From: JAAYXS01 sp043820985
GTDB lineage: Bacteria > Planctomycetota > Phycisphaerae > UBA1845 > Fen-1342
NCBI GenBank assembly: GCA_043820985.1
Contig: JBDRDH010000007.1
Location: 1 to 64,000, forward strand
Reading direction: 5' to 3'
DNA: 64,000 nt
In this document: piece by piece, positions 38,393-46,665 of the stretch
How positions within the stretch are numbered: the first letter of the stretch is position 1
Layout: the number at the start of each line of letters is the position of its first letter
The notes under the pieces: generated by a model
Databases searched by the model: none
Seen by the model: the letters and a program-made list of their open reading frames with translations, nothing else
Told to the model about the DNA's origin: nothing
Position numbers and translations under genes: made by a program

Positions 38393-39826
38393 TCACGCTA
38401 AAAGTAGCGGCCGATCAGCCTCATGTACAGGTATATTCGAGAGTTGCGCGCTTAGATCCTGGGCATCGAGTGCAAACGTCGGGCTGATTTCCATGGGCGG
38501 ATCAGGTTCGCCAGCCTGGTCATACCGAATTGTGACCCCCGCTATTTCCAGCCAGCGAGCCGCCCGTCTGATCTGATCTCGGCGGGCAGTGGCCACGGAA
38601 TCAGTCCCTTCAGCATTTTTTATCGGGCTAAATTCTTCGCCACGCTCCGTATACACCACCAGCGGATTCCTGGCCAAAGCAATCGCATCAAAAACAAACA
38701 TCTCCAGTTTAACCACGTTAGGTGTATCCGGCGTGATGAGTTGTCCATCGTGGTTCAGAACGGCGACTTTCTTATCCGCGCGATGCCAGGGAAGCTGACA
38801 ACTTGAGTCAATCGCGGTTACCCGCTCGATGAATTCCCGGGAAAGCAGGTGGATAGCGATATTGCCGGCATCGAATCGCCGTTGGCCACCAGCATCACGG
38901 GCATGCGCCAACTCGTCCGGCAAATCGCTGTATTCAATTACCGTGAGGTGACCATCAGCCAGGCAAATATTGCCGACGCGTTCAATATCATCTGCTTTGG
39001 TTACCGCCTTGGTTGACAATTCAGAATCATGCAGAATGTGTAGTCCTATAAATAGTGGATCCACTGCCTTGACCAAAGGATTGTCAACCTGGAAATAGCT
39101 CAGGTAGTCGATGCCGGCTGTCCGCATCTCATCAAGCGCGCCGCTGGCCGCTAGTGCCCGCAGGCTGCCGCCATGACCGTCGGGCGCGAGCGCCACACGG
39201 TGTGGCGCGGACAGGGCTATCCGACCGTCAGGGTGGAACGCCGGCATCTGACCCTGCGGAAAGAAGATTACTTCTTCCGGTTGCAATCCCCAATATTCAT
39301 GTGACTCGAAAAAGCTGACAGAATCCGCGTGATTGGCGGGGCTGGTCATGATGTACCAGCGTGGGCGCCGACCTAGTCGCCTTTCAATACCCAGCAGTGC
39401 CTCGGCAAACAACTGAAACAGCGTCGCTCCGCGGATCGGGCTGGTGGGATACGCCCCCTTGGGACCGTCAAAACCCAAACGCGTTCCCTGTCCGCCGGCT
39501 ACCGTGAAGGCGGCCACCTGCCCAGCCTGGATGGCCTCGCAGCCAGCATCAAAAGCATGCCGATACATGTCAGCTCGCTCGGAATCGGGAGTGGCTGGCA
39601 GAATCGGAGCCGGCTCCAGCCGGTCAGGGAGCTTTATCCGAGGCTTCCTCAAGACATATTGCTTAACCAGGCTCTGACAGACCTCCAGATCGATTTGTTC
39701 AATATCGTTCAGCAGGAATCCACGTTCCGTATCACTCAAGGCATCCCAGAATGCCAGCAAATGTGCTTGTCCATGCCGGTTCAGGCGCTGCAATTGAGCC
39801 TGGTAACGGTCGTTAAGTTCGCTCAT
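38393..39826 (-). CDS. UDP-sugar pyrophosphorylase (UDPGP/UAP1 family)
   Basis: Start at ATG 39826 (MSELNDRYQAQLQRL), giving 477 residues; an upstream open extension lacks homology. The nucleotide-binding signature AGGQGTRLGFDGPKGAYP (GGQGTRLG at about 111-118) is that of the eukaryotic-like UAP1/UDPGP family. It also has a uridine-binding QGQMPAF, DGHGG and a NPLVKAVDP segment. The closest functional prediction is UTP + N-acetylglucosamine-1-P (or hexose-1-P) to UDP-sugar for envelope polysaccharide synthesis. It is divergently transcribed from the DUF362 gene with an 79-bp spacer. Confidence 0.87.
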   Translation of the reverse strand: MSELNDRYQAQLQRLNRHGQAHLLAFWDALSDTERGFLLNDIEQIDLEVCQSLVKQYVLRKPRIKLPDRLEPAPILPATPDSERADMYRHAFDAGCEAIQAGQVAAFTVAGGQGTRLGFDGPKGAYPTSPIRGATLFQLFAEALLGIERRLGRRPRWYIMTSPANHADSVSFFESHEYWGLQPEEVIFFPQGQMPAFHPDGRIALSAPHRVALAPDGHGGSLRALAASGALDEMRTAGIDYLSYFQVDNPLVKAVDPLFIGLHILHDSELSTKAVTKADDIERVGNICLADGHLTVIEYSDLPDELAHARDAGGQRRFDAGNIAIHLLSREFIERVTAIDSSCQLPWHRADKKVAVLNHDGQLITPDTPNVVKLEMFVFDAIALARNPLVVYTERGEEFSPIKNAEGTDSVATARRDQIRRAARWLEIAGVTIRYDQAGEPDPPMEISPTFALDAQDLSAQLSNIPVHEADRPLLLA

Positions 39827-39905
39827 TGTCTCGGGGTTCCGTAAAGTGTCGGGGCTCCGTGGGTTCGATAAGGTAAGTGTGCACCCTGATGAGGTCAATA
39901 CCGTG

Positions 39906-40922
39906 ATGCCGGACCCTACACAGCCAACTCGCCGTGAATTGTTACGCCTGGCCGCCCTGGGTCTGGGCGCGCTGGCAACGTCACGTGGCCTGAGCGACCA
40001 ACAGCCCTTGGTGAAGCGACCAGCACACAGCACCACCCAGCCCGGATCGACCGAGCCGCCCTGGTGGATGAAGACGCCCGGCAAGCTCTCGCGCGTTGTT
40101 GATATCCGATCTCCCCACTACACCCTGGATGAAACCTCTGACCCAGCCACGATCAAGAAGCTGCTCGCCCGTGGCTTGCGGGCCTTGACCGATGCCACCA
40201 ATCCCAAGCAAGCCTGGAGTAGCATTCTGAGTAACGCTCGACGGATTCTGATCAAATTCAATTCCGTCGGTGCGGCGACTCTCCGGACTACGCCAGTAGT
40301 AGCAACTGCCTTGATGGAGCACCTGGTCGAGACGGGTTATCGGGCGTCAGATATTGCCCTGGTGGAGATTCCTGAAAACCTGAAACGCACACTGGGGGGA
40401 CAGTCTGCCAGCAAAAACTGGGGGGCTGGGATACCGGTCGGCCAGAACGTCGAGCCCTTGGCGGAATATGTCTATCAGGCGGATGCAATCATTAACGTGC
40501 CGTTCCTGAAAACCCATCTAATAGCCGGCATGTCGGGGTGTATGAAGAATCTCTCTCACGCCGTCATTCGCCACCCAGCTCTGTATCACGCGAATGGCTG
40601 CGCGCCATATGTCGGACAAGTCATTGCTAACAAAGAGGTTAGTAGTCGCCTGCGGCTCAACATAGTCAATGCGCTCCGAATTGTGATCCGCAACGGTCCG
40701 GACGCCTGGGAGGCTGACATAGGTAACCATGGTGGCCTCCTCCTGGGATTTGATCCGGTAGCCGTCGATACGGTTGGTCGTGAAGTGCTCCAGCATCACC
40801 GCCGAGAACAGGGCCTGGCAGCGGATCTGGAGGTGAACTACCTGGAATCGGCGGCTCAGGCTGATATTGGGCGGCACGAAGCCCACGAACTGGAGCAACT
40901 GGTAATCAGCCATGAGACTTAA
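39906..40922 (+). CDS. Tat-exported DUF362-domain protein
   Basis: Start ATG 39906; a GTG one codon earlier is an alternative. The N-terminus has a twin-arginine-like signal (TRRELLRLAALGLGALATSRG). The body has DUF362 hallmarks: RRILIKFNSVG, a TTPVVATALMEHLVETGYRASDIALVE segment, ADAIINVPFLKTHLIAGMSGCMKNLSHAV and a late LLLGFDPVAVDTVGREVL. The family is often linked to iron-sulfur chemistry but no CxxCxxC clusters are present in this copy. Function is unknown. Confidence 0.8.
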   Translation: MPDPTQPTRRELLRLAALGLGALATSRGLSDQQPLVKRPAHSTTQPGSTEPPWWMKTPGKLSRVVDIRSPHYTLDETSDPATIKKLLARGLRALTDATNPKQAWSSILSNARRILIKFNSVGAATLRTTPVVATALMEHLVETGYRASDIALVEIPENLKRTLGGQSASKNWGAGIPVGQNVEPLAEYVYQADAIINVPFLKTHLIAGMSGCMKNLSHAVIRHPALYHANGCAPYVGQVIANKEVSSRLRLNIVNALRIVIRNGPDAWEADIGNHGGLLLGFDPVAVDTVGREVLQHHRREQGLAADLEVNYLESAAQADIGRHEAHELEQLVISHET

Positions 40923-40976
40923 CGGGAGGGCGAGGCTCCCGCCGAACTACGGCTCGCTGGGAAGCTCGCTCTCCCG
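40923..40976. repeat. Imperfect inverted repeat after DUF362 gene
   Basis: CGGGAGGGCGAGGCT at 40923-40937 faces AGCTCGCTCTCCCG at 40963-40976 with mismatches, and the left arm has its own CGGGAG/CTCCCG hairpin. It resembles a Planctomycete dispersed palindrome and may act as a terminator. Confidence 0.5.
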
Positions 40977-41526
40977 AGGCAGATGATTAATCCTTATGTC
41001 GGGAGCGGTTCCGAGGAACTGGCAAATAGTTGATTTATATTGACAAGCAACTGGTTAGTGGTATGCTTAGAAATGGATAGAGTGCGTGACGGGATCGAAT
41101 TTGGGTTGATTCGTATTTCATAGTTTTTGTCATTTTTCGCTCATCATAAATATTAACGAAGCGACGCAACCCTCGTTCGGTTATCCCTTTACTTCGTTCC
41201 CGCCAATTGCGCATCTCCCGCTGGCGCGTTAGGTACGCGCTAACGCGGTGGAAGTTTGCGCGGTTTTTGCACCCCAATCTGAATATTGTGTTTAACCTGC
41301 ATGCTGCCCAACCCCCGTGTGGGCGGCACGTATCCGGCCGGCGTACGACCGGATATGAAATGCGGTGATCGACCGGTGTGTGCGGCAATGTCTGCCACCA
41401 ACGGCCCCGGGAGAAGCAGGAAGGTGAGCCCTGGTGAGCGAGCGCCATCATAGTTTTTTGCGAACGCGCCCGCATGGCGGGCCGGTCACAAACAGGTACA
41501 CGGGAAATCTTGCAGGAGGTATTTTG
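40977..41526. other. Long spacer upstream of the pseudopilin gene
   Basis: About 550 bp with no supported gene; the shadow frame on the minus strand (41035-41475) has no recognisable features. It contains a candidate promoter at 41040-41067 and a hairpin of about 7 bp near 41331-41356 (TATCCGG/CCGGATA). If the promoter is real the leader would be about 450 nt, long enough for a regulatory RNA that was not recognised. Confidence 0.45.
41040..41067 (+). promoter_or_regulatory. Candidate sigma-70 promoter
   Basis: TTGACA (41040-41045), a 16-nt spacer, then TATGCT (41062-41067; four of six match TATAAT). It lies in AT-rich sequence and points to the pseudopilin gene. Confidence 0.45.
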
Positions 41527-42459
41527 GTGAAACGGAGAAAAGGTTTTACACTAATTGAGCTGCTGGTAGTGGTGGCGATCATTGCCCTGTTGATCTCCAT
41601 TCTGCTACCCAGCCTCTCGCGGGCCCGCGAGCTGGCCAAACGAGCCGTCTGCGCGGCAAACCTGCGCGGTATTGGACAGGGCGAGCATATCTACTCGAAC
41701 GACAATGAAGAGTGGTTCCCGCATTCGTTCTACATGGAACCGGTGGGCAGTACCAGCCTCCCAAATGTTCACTCGGTGACCTTCATCGGTGAGCTTTCGC
41801 TCAACATGACCATTCGCAAGACCCTCTCCACCTGGCAGAACGTGCACCCCAGCCGGTCGATGTTCCTGCTGGTCATTGGCGGCATGACGACGCCCAAGCA
41901 GTTCGTCTGCCCCAGCTCGGGTGACAGTGAGGACCCGCTGCGGAACAAAACCGGCCCAACAACCGAGGTCGCGGCTCAGGCCGGCATCAACCGCTTCGAC
42001 TTCCGCGGCTATCAGAACCTCAGCTACGGCTACCAGATGCCTTTCGGTCAGCGCGGCAAGCCGCGCGAGGGCATGGACCCCCGTATGCCGATCAACTCCG
42101 ACAAGGGCCCCTACTTCGAGGCGGGTGCGACCAACATGACCACCGGCAGCACGCCCGATGTCGCACGCACCTCGGCACCCGCGCCGAGCTTCGATGTCCC
42201 GACGGATAGCGATCTTCTGAAGATACCCAACGATCGCTGGCGACCCTACAACTCGCGTAACCACAACGGCGAAGGCCAGAACATTCTCTTCGTCGACGGT
42301 CACGTCGAGTTCCTCAAGAAGCCTTGTGTCGGAGTTAACAGCGACAACATCTTCACCATGGCAGGTCCCGGCTACACCTTCAGAGAAACTGTCGAGGGCC
42401 GCAAACCTGCTAATCTATTGGGCCCGTTTACCAATACGGACACGGTCATTATTCCTTAG
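41527..42459 (+). CDS. Type II secretion/pilus-type pseudopilin (prepilin-cleaved, H-x9-DG protein)
   Basis: Start GTG 41527, 7 nt behind AGGAGGT, giving 310 residues. The N-terminus KRRKGFTLIELLVVVAIIALLISILLPSLSRARE is a class III prepilin signal: cleavage after the Gly, N-methylation of Phe and a hydrophobic spine helix. It has AVCAANLRGIGQ and, near the end, HNGEGQNILFVDGHVEF, the H-x9-DG motif of the Planctomycete-specific pseudopilin family. The protein would be processed by a prepilin peptidase and assembled by the machinery to which GspE/PilB belongs. A putative promoter lies far upstream. Confidence 0.88.
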   Translation: MKRRKGFTLIELLVVVAIIALLISILLPSLSRARELAKRAVCAANLRGIGQGEHIYSNDNEEWFPHSFYMEPVGSTSLPNVHSVTFIGELSLNMTIRKTLSTWQNVHPSRSMFLLVIGGMTTPKQFVCPSSGDSEDPLRNKTGPTTEVAAQAGINRFDFRGYQNLSYGYQMPFGQRGKPREGMDPRMPINSDKGPYFEAGATNMTTGSTPDVARTSAPAPSFDVPTDSDLLKIPNDRWRPYNSRNHNGEGQNILFVDGHVEFLKKPCVGVNSDNIFTMAGPGYTFRETVEGRKPANLLGPFTNTDTVIIP

Positions 42460-42484
42460 TCAGTGCCGCAAGCCCTGACAAACA

Positions 42485-42521
42485 GACGGGGCGGCCGGAT
42501 GGCACCATCCGCCGCCCCGTC
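42485..42521 (+). terminator. GC-rich hairpin downstream of the pseudopilin gene
   Basis: GACGGGGCGG (42485-42494) pairs with CCGCCCCGTC (42512-42521), and the interior CGGATGG/CCATCCG continues the stem with a single bulge and a 2-nt tip. No T tract follows, so it could also serve as a stabilising hairpin. Confidence 0.6.
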
Positions 42522-42623
42522 GCCATGCGCCTAAGACGGGTTCAATGACGGTGTGGCAGCCGACATGGCCATGACATCCAAAGTGCCAGTCCCTCCGATC
42601 TCCATCCTCTCGGCACCGCCCGG

Positions 42624-42652
42624 TTGACACGTACGGCGGATTCCGTTGTAGT
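42624..42652 (+). promoter_or_regulatory. Candidate sigma-70 promoter of the thiolase-like/DUF35 operon
   Basis: TTGACA at 42624-42629, a 17-nt spacer, and TGTAGT at 42647-42652 (four of six to consensus). The predicted leader to the GTG at 42840 is about 180 nt. Confidence 0.5.
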
Positions 42653-42839
42653 TAGGCTGCGACGTCTGTCATCCGGCGGTAGAGCTGGCAGCGACTGGCC
42701 CTACGGCATTTCCCTGTAACCAGCGCGCGATACAGACGCCAGATTTGGGCTCCCGGCTTCCGAGGTGCCGGTAGGCGGAACGGAATATGCTAGGCAACTC
42801 AACCGCGAACGGTTCCGAAACTGTAAAGGAGAGAGGATT

Positions 42840-44210
42840 GTGATCAAGTTTGGCACCGGGAACCTCAGGATCCCAAAGTTTGAGAAACCGGTCTACTGTG
42901 TCGCCGGTGGATTAACTGATTTCCGCAAGCAGTATCATGAAAAGAACTCGAGCCAGTTGTGTACCGAAGCCCTGCGCATGGCCGTCGAGGAGAACGACCT
43001 GAAGGTCAGCGCGGAAGAACTCCGCCGCATGGTCAACTGGGTCGTTTACTCGCAGTTCGCCGACCACTTCGGTGACCAGCTTCTGGCGGCGGCCAAAATT
43101 CATGATTACCTGGGCTTCGACCCGCTGGGCAATATCGAAGTCAAGACCGGCGGCGCCACGGGCGGTTCGAGCATTCTGGCGGCGGCTCAGGCGGTGGCCA
43201 GTGGCTATGCCAACTGTGTCCCAGTGGTCGGCTGGGAGCGGATGGACGACGTCAACACCAAGGTTGGCAACTCATATATCGCCAGTGCCGCCTGTAAGGA
43301 CTTCGAGAGTGAGCTGGGTTGGATGTATGCGGCGTACTACGCGTTGATGGCCCAGCGCTACCAGTACGAAAACCAGGTGCCGCACGAGACGCTGGCCAAA
43401 ATCGCCTGTAAGAACCATGAGTATGCCTGCTACTCGCCGTTCTCACAGAACCCCGGCAAATACACGGTTGAGGATATCCTGAAGAACGAGATCGTCTCGG
43501 ATCCACTGACGTTCCTGGAATGCTGTGCGATGAGCGTGGGAGCCGCGGTGCTGATCCTGGCGGATGAGGAAACGGCTTACAAGCTCACCGATCAACCGAT
43601 TCTGCTTAAGGCAATCTGTGGCGGCACGCACACGCTACGCACGGCCGATCGACGCGATATGCCGATCCTGCTGCTGCCCAACGAGACCGAGGAAACCTAT
43701 AAAAACTTCCGCGGCGAACGCCGGCAGGACTGGCCCGGCTTCAGCTCCTTCCTCGCGGCCCGCATGGCGGCCTACCTGGCTTACAACATGGCCGGCATCA
43801 AGAACCCGGTCGAGGATCTCGACCTGCTCGAAACCCACGATGCCTTCACCATCTCCGACATCCAGACCTACGAGGACATTGGGTTGCGACCCTACGGCCG
43901 TGGACGCGAGTTCATCGAGTCCGGCGAAGCCTATTTCGAGGGCAAACTGCCGACGAATCTGTCGGGGGGCTTGATCGGCTCCATGCACGCGGTGGGCGCC
44001 ACCGGTATCTTCCAGATCGTGGAGATCCTCTGGCAGATGCAGAACAAGTGGGAGAAGTTCCACGCCAATCCCGAGATGTGGACGCGCTTCGGCAAGACCA
44101 AGCCGGCCGATTTCCGCAATCTGCAATTGAAGAACGTTAATCGCGCCTGTGCCATCTCGCACGCGGGAACCGGCAGCCACGTTACCTGTGCGATCCTGGA
44201 AAAACCGTAA
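42840..44210 (+). CDS. Thiolase-fold protein lacking the nucleophilic cysteine, paired with DUF35
   Basis: Start GTG 42840 behind AAGGAG with 8-nt spacing; 456 residues. Two-domain thiolase fold: N-terminal half with DFRKQYHEKNSSQLCTEALRMAVEE, NWVVYSQFADHFGDQL, and the nucleophile loop reading VKTGGATGGSSILAAAQAV (104-109 GGATGG). Canonical thiolases have a Cys in this loop; here the position is Ala/Thr/Gly. The C-terminal half has VEDLDLLETHDAFTISDIQTYED and ISHAGTGSHVTCAIL. The next gene (119 bp later) is a DUF35 OB-fold protein. Such pairs occur in archaeal thiolase/HMG-CoA complexes and, with a Cys-less thiolase, in steroid side-chain aldolases of the Ltp2/ChsH2-DUF35 type. The substrate here is unknown. 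Confidence 0.8.
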   Translation: MIKFGTGNLRIPKFEKPVYCVAGGLTDFRKQYHEKNSSQLCTEALRMAVEENDLKVSAEELRRMVNWVVYSQFADHFGDQLLAAAKIHDYLGFDPLGNIEVKTGGATGGSSILAAAQAVASGYANCVPVVGWERMDDVNTKVGNSYIASAACKDFESELGWMYAAYYALMAQRYQYENQVPHETLAKIACKNHEYACYSPFSQNPGKYTVEDILKNEIVSDPLTFLECCAMSVGAAVLILADEETAYKLTDQPILLKAICGGTHTLRTADRRDMPILLLPNETEETYKNFRGERRQDWPGFSSFLAARMAAYLAYNMAGIKNPVEDLDLLETHDAFTISDIQTYEDIGLRPYGRGREFIESGEAYFEGKLPTNLSGGLIGSMHAVGATGIFQIVEILWQMQNKWEKFHANPEMWTRFGKTKPADFRNLQLKNVNRACAISHAGTGSHVTCAILEKP

Positions 44211-44329
44211 GCGGAATTTAGAATGTCCAAGAGCGAATTGCGAAAAGCCGCGCGGGGCCACACCGGACAGGGGCCTTCCCTGCGCCATTCGCTATTCATA
44301 ATTCGCAATTAACCTGAGAGGTTGAAATC
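44211..44329. repeat. Small inverted-repeat spacer
   Basis: A 119-bp spacer between the two operon genes with AATTGCGAA near 44236 and its reverse complement TTCGCAATT near 44302. Such mirror-paired ATTCGC elements are seen as dispersed repeats. The segment from GAGAGGTTG at its end provides the ribosome site of the DUF35 gene. Confidence 0.4.
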
Positions 44330-44803
44330 ATGGCAATCGATTGGCCAACTACCGGCTGCGACATACTCAACGAAGATCCCATGGTGATCAAAAACCCGAA
44401 GACCTGGTACCACATTCATACCTATGGCGGCTGGGGCCGGTTCTTCAAGGGCTTGCACGAAAAGAAGCTGCTGGCGACCCGCTGCACGAATCCGGATTGT
44501 GCCGAGAAACGCCTGTGGCTGCCGCCACGCTGTGAATGCCCCGACTGCTGGCACGAGATGGAATGGGTCGAGGCCCCACAGACCGGCACGATCTACACGC
44601 ACTCGACCGTGACTTACCCCGGCGAGCTGTTCAAGCTCCCGGCCGGCACGCCGCTGATCAGCGTCGAGCTGGAAGGCGTCTGCACCAAGCTGATGAGCTG
44701 GATGAAGGAAGGCAAGCCCGAGTTTGGCATGAAGGTCAAAGCGGTGTTCAACACCAAAAAGCCGTCCAATACCATCCTCGATCTGGCCTGGGTACCGGCG
44801 TAA
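44330..44803 (+). CDS. DUF35/OB-fold zinc-ribbon acyl-CoA-associated protein
   Basis: A 157-residue partner of the thiolase-like protein. The zinc ribbon is visible as CTNPDC…PRCECPDC with WLPPRCECPDCW, followed by an OB-fold segment (TGTIYTHSTVTYPGELFKLPAGTPLISVELEGVCTKLMSW). ATG 44330 is preceded by GAGAGGTTG. In known complexes DUF35 proteins hold or channel CoA thioesters between partner enzymes. The gene ends the operon; a terminator lies 38 bp on. Confidence 0.85.
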   Translation: MAIDWPTTGCDILNEDPMVIKNPKTWYHIHTYGGWGRFFKGLHEKKLLATRCTNPDCAEKRLWLPPRCECPDCWHEMEWVEAPQTGTIYTHSTVTYPGELFKLPAGTPLISVELEGVCTKLMSWMKEGKPEFGMKVKAVFNTKKPSNTILDLAWVPA

Positions 44804-44840
44804 CGGCCGATATCCCACATAGTGTGATAGATACACATAC

Positions 44841-44868
44841 GACGCCGAATCCGCATGGATTTGGCGTT
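44841..44868 (+). terminator. Terminator of the thiolase-like/DUF35 operon
   Basis: An 11-12 bp stem (ACGCCGAATCC at 44842-44852 with GGATTTGGCGT at 44857-44867, one G-U, tetraloop GCAT) followed by TGTTCTTT, a T-rich stretch. Good rho-independent candidate. Confidence 0.7.
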
Positions 44869-45355
44869 GTTCTTTGGAGTGGGGCTGCTTTCCAACCTGG
44901 ACTGGCTATCATCACAATAAGGTGATCACCTGGTGAATCACCTATAGCGTCGCTTGTATGGAGTCGCGTGGATGACTGGAAAACTGGCCTTAGCAGCGGC
45001 GTTCCTGCCAGTGCTGGGATTCTGGCTGCGAACCAGGTTCTGCTGAGGGCATCCTTTAGGGACGCTCGGTACGGGCGCCATCATCTTCGGATTTTTCATC
45101 TCGCTCAGCGGCGGCTACTCCGCTTTTACGCAAGGGCCGGATCGCGGCTGGGGCCTGGCGGCCATGTGTGTCGCGGGGCTGATTGCCCTGGCAATGCTGG
45201 TCGGCATGGTCGTGTTGATGCGTCGGTGAGCGAACGGAAACCGCGCCTTCACACGCGGGGGCCAAAAACACGCTCCACGTTGACCTCGCCGGCTTATGAG
45301 TCCTAAAGTGAGGTGGAGGGGTCTCCTCTCCAATGAAATACAAATGGAGGACTCG
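44869..45355. other. Spacer before alkaline phosphatase
   Basis: Besides the broken small membrane-protein frame (44972-45229) nothing else is recognised. TCACCTGGTGAATCACCT near 44926-44943 has local dyad character and could be an operator. Confidence 0.35.
44972..45229 (+). pseudogene. Small two-helix membrane protein, interrupted by in-frame TGA
   Basis: From ATG 44972 the frame reads MTGKLALAAAFLPVLGFWLRTRFC, then a TGA at 45044-45046. The same frame then reads GTLGTGAIIFGFFISLSGG, a soluble link, and GWGLAAMCVAGLIALAMLVGMVV, ending in RR and a TGA at 45227-45229. The two hydrophobic helices and basic ends look like a real small membrane protein of about 85 residues. No ATG, GTG or TTG lies between the stop and the second helix, so it is probably broken by a point change or by two compensating indels (an AEGIL reading exists in another frame across the gap). 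Family not recognised. Confidence 0.4.
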
Positions 45356-46507
45356 ATGTTTGCCAAGATAACCCGTCTCGCCCTCTGTGCGGTCCTGCTG
45401 TACGCCGCGGCACAAGTGTCGTTGGCGGAAGCTCCCCGGAACGTCATCGTCCTTATCGGCGACGGCATGGGCTTCGAGCACGTCGCCGCCGCCGGCATGT
45501 ACGCCCACGGTGCCCCGGGCTTGTTCCCCTTCGAGAGCTTTCCTTACGCGGCGGAGGTGACGACCTGCTCCGCCAACTCCAACGTGACCGACTCGGCCGC
45601 CGCCGGCACCGCGATCGCCACCGCCCACAAGGTGAACAACGGCGTGATCAGCATGGCGATCCCCGGCGACGGTCACGACCTCCAGACACTGCTGGAGTAT
45701 TCGCGCGATCAGGGCAAGCGCACCGGCCTGGTCACCAGCACGTACATGACGCACGCCACCCCCGCCGCGTTCGGCGCTCATGAACCCAGCCGCAACAACC
45801 TCTACCAGATCGCCGGCGACTACCTCCAGCAGACGCGCCCCAACGTGCTGCTCGGCGGCGGCAGCAATGGCCTGACCGTCTACAACGCGGCGGCGGCGGG
45901 CTACACGGTCGTCACGGACCGGGTCGGTCTTCAGGCGCTGGACCCCGACTCCGTCGAGATGGTCTCCGGGCAGTTCGGAACCTCGCACCTGCCGTACGAG
46001 TACGACTACTTCACCGGCGGCAACGACGGTTATGACACGCTGCCGCATCTGTCCGAGATGGCCGCCGGCGCGCTGGACGTGCTCGACGCCGATCCTGCTG
46101 GTTTCTTCCTGATGGTCGAGGGCGGCCGCATCGATCACGCCGCCCACGATAACCATATTCAGCGCAACGTGTTCGAGACGATCGAGTTCGCCCACGCCGT
46201 CCAGGACGTGTTTGACTGGGCGGCCGGCCGTGACGACACGCTTGTTCTGGTTACCGCCGACCACGAGACTGGCGGACTCAGCGTCCTCCAGAACAACGGC
46301 CAGGGGAACTTCCCCACCGTCCAATGGGCCACCGATGAGCATACCGGCGTGAACGTTCCAATTTACGCATGGGGTGTAAATGCCGAACTGGTGTCCGGCG
46401 TGCTGGACAACACCGACCTGTTCGAGATCGCAACGATCCCGGAACCGGCGACGTTCACGGCCGCGCCGCTGGTCCTGACAATCCTCATTCGTCGACGCGG
46501 AGAGTAG
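45356..46507 (+). CDS. Alkaline phosphatase with PEP-CTERM sorting signal
   Basis: Start ATG 45356 behind GGAGG; the leader MFAKITRLALCAVLLYAAAQVSLAEA is a signal peptide. About 383 residues. PhoA-family features: DGMG (metal), VTDSAAAGTAIATA with the nucleophilic Ser, HATPAAF, EGGRIDHAAHDN and TADHETGG for the two-Zn site. The C-terminus IPEPATFTAAPLVLTILIRRR is a PEP-CTERM-like signal, implying delivery to the envelope or matrix by an exosortase-type sorter. It should hydrolyse phosphomonoesters outside the inner membrane. Confidence 0.93.
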   Translation: MFAKITRLALCAVLLYAAAQVSLAEAPRNVIVLIGDGMGFEHVAAAGMYAHGAPGLFPFESFPYAAEVTTCSANSNVTDSAAAGTAIATAHKVNNGVISMAIPGDGHDLQTLLEYSRDQGKRTGLVTSTYMTHATPAAFGAHEPSRNNLYQIAGDYLQQTRPNVLLGGGSNGLTVYNAAAAGYTVVTDRVGLQALDPDSVEMVSGQFGTSHLPYEYDYFTGGNDGYDTLPHLSEMAAGALDVLDADPAGFFLMVEGGRIDHAAHDNHIQRNVFETIEFAHAVQDVFDWAAGRDDTLVLVTADHETGGLSVLQNNGQGNFPTVQWATDEHTGVNVPIYAWGVNAELVSGVLDNTDLFEIATIPEPATFTAAPLVLTILIRRRGE

Positions 46508-46584
46508 CGACTACCCCCAGGGCGCGGTGTGACGGCAGACGAGTACTCCGCTTCGCAAATAGGTCGACTATGAGAAACCGCGAA

Positions 46585-46636
46585 GAGCCGCCGGCTTCAG
46601 CCCGCGCGGCACCGCGCAGGCTGAAGCCCGCGGCTC
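46585..46636. repeat. Dispersed palindrome (GGCTGAAGCC type), copy 1
   Basis: GAGCCGCCGGCTTCAGCC at 46585-46602 and GGCTGAAGCCCGCGGCTC at 46619-46636 are complementary over 17 of 18 bp. The right arm also occurs at about 58551-58571 after the PHP gene, so this is a repeat family; the position between convergent genes also suits a terminator. Confidence 0.65.
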
Positions 46637-46665
46637 CTTAGTCGAGAAACTTGTGAAACGTGGCG

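Larger units (their letters stand above)
42460..42839. other. Spacer with terminator hairpin and promoter
   Basis: About 380 bp between the pseudopilin stop and the thiolase-like gene. It contains the hairpin at 42485-42521 and a good promoter at 42624-42652. No gene or RNA is evident. Confidence 0.45.

Noticed and set aside
41035..41475. 146-codon minus-strand frame upstream of the pseudopilin gene
   Set aside because: No ribosome site or motif; Arg/Cys-rich translation typical of a shadow frame.
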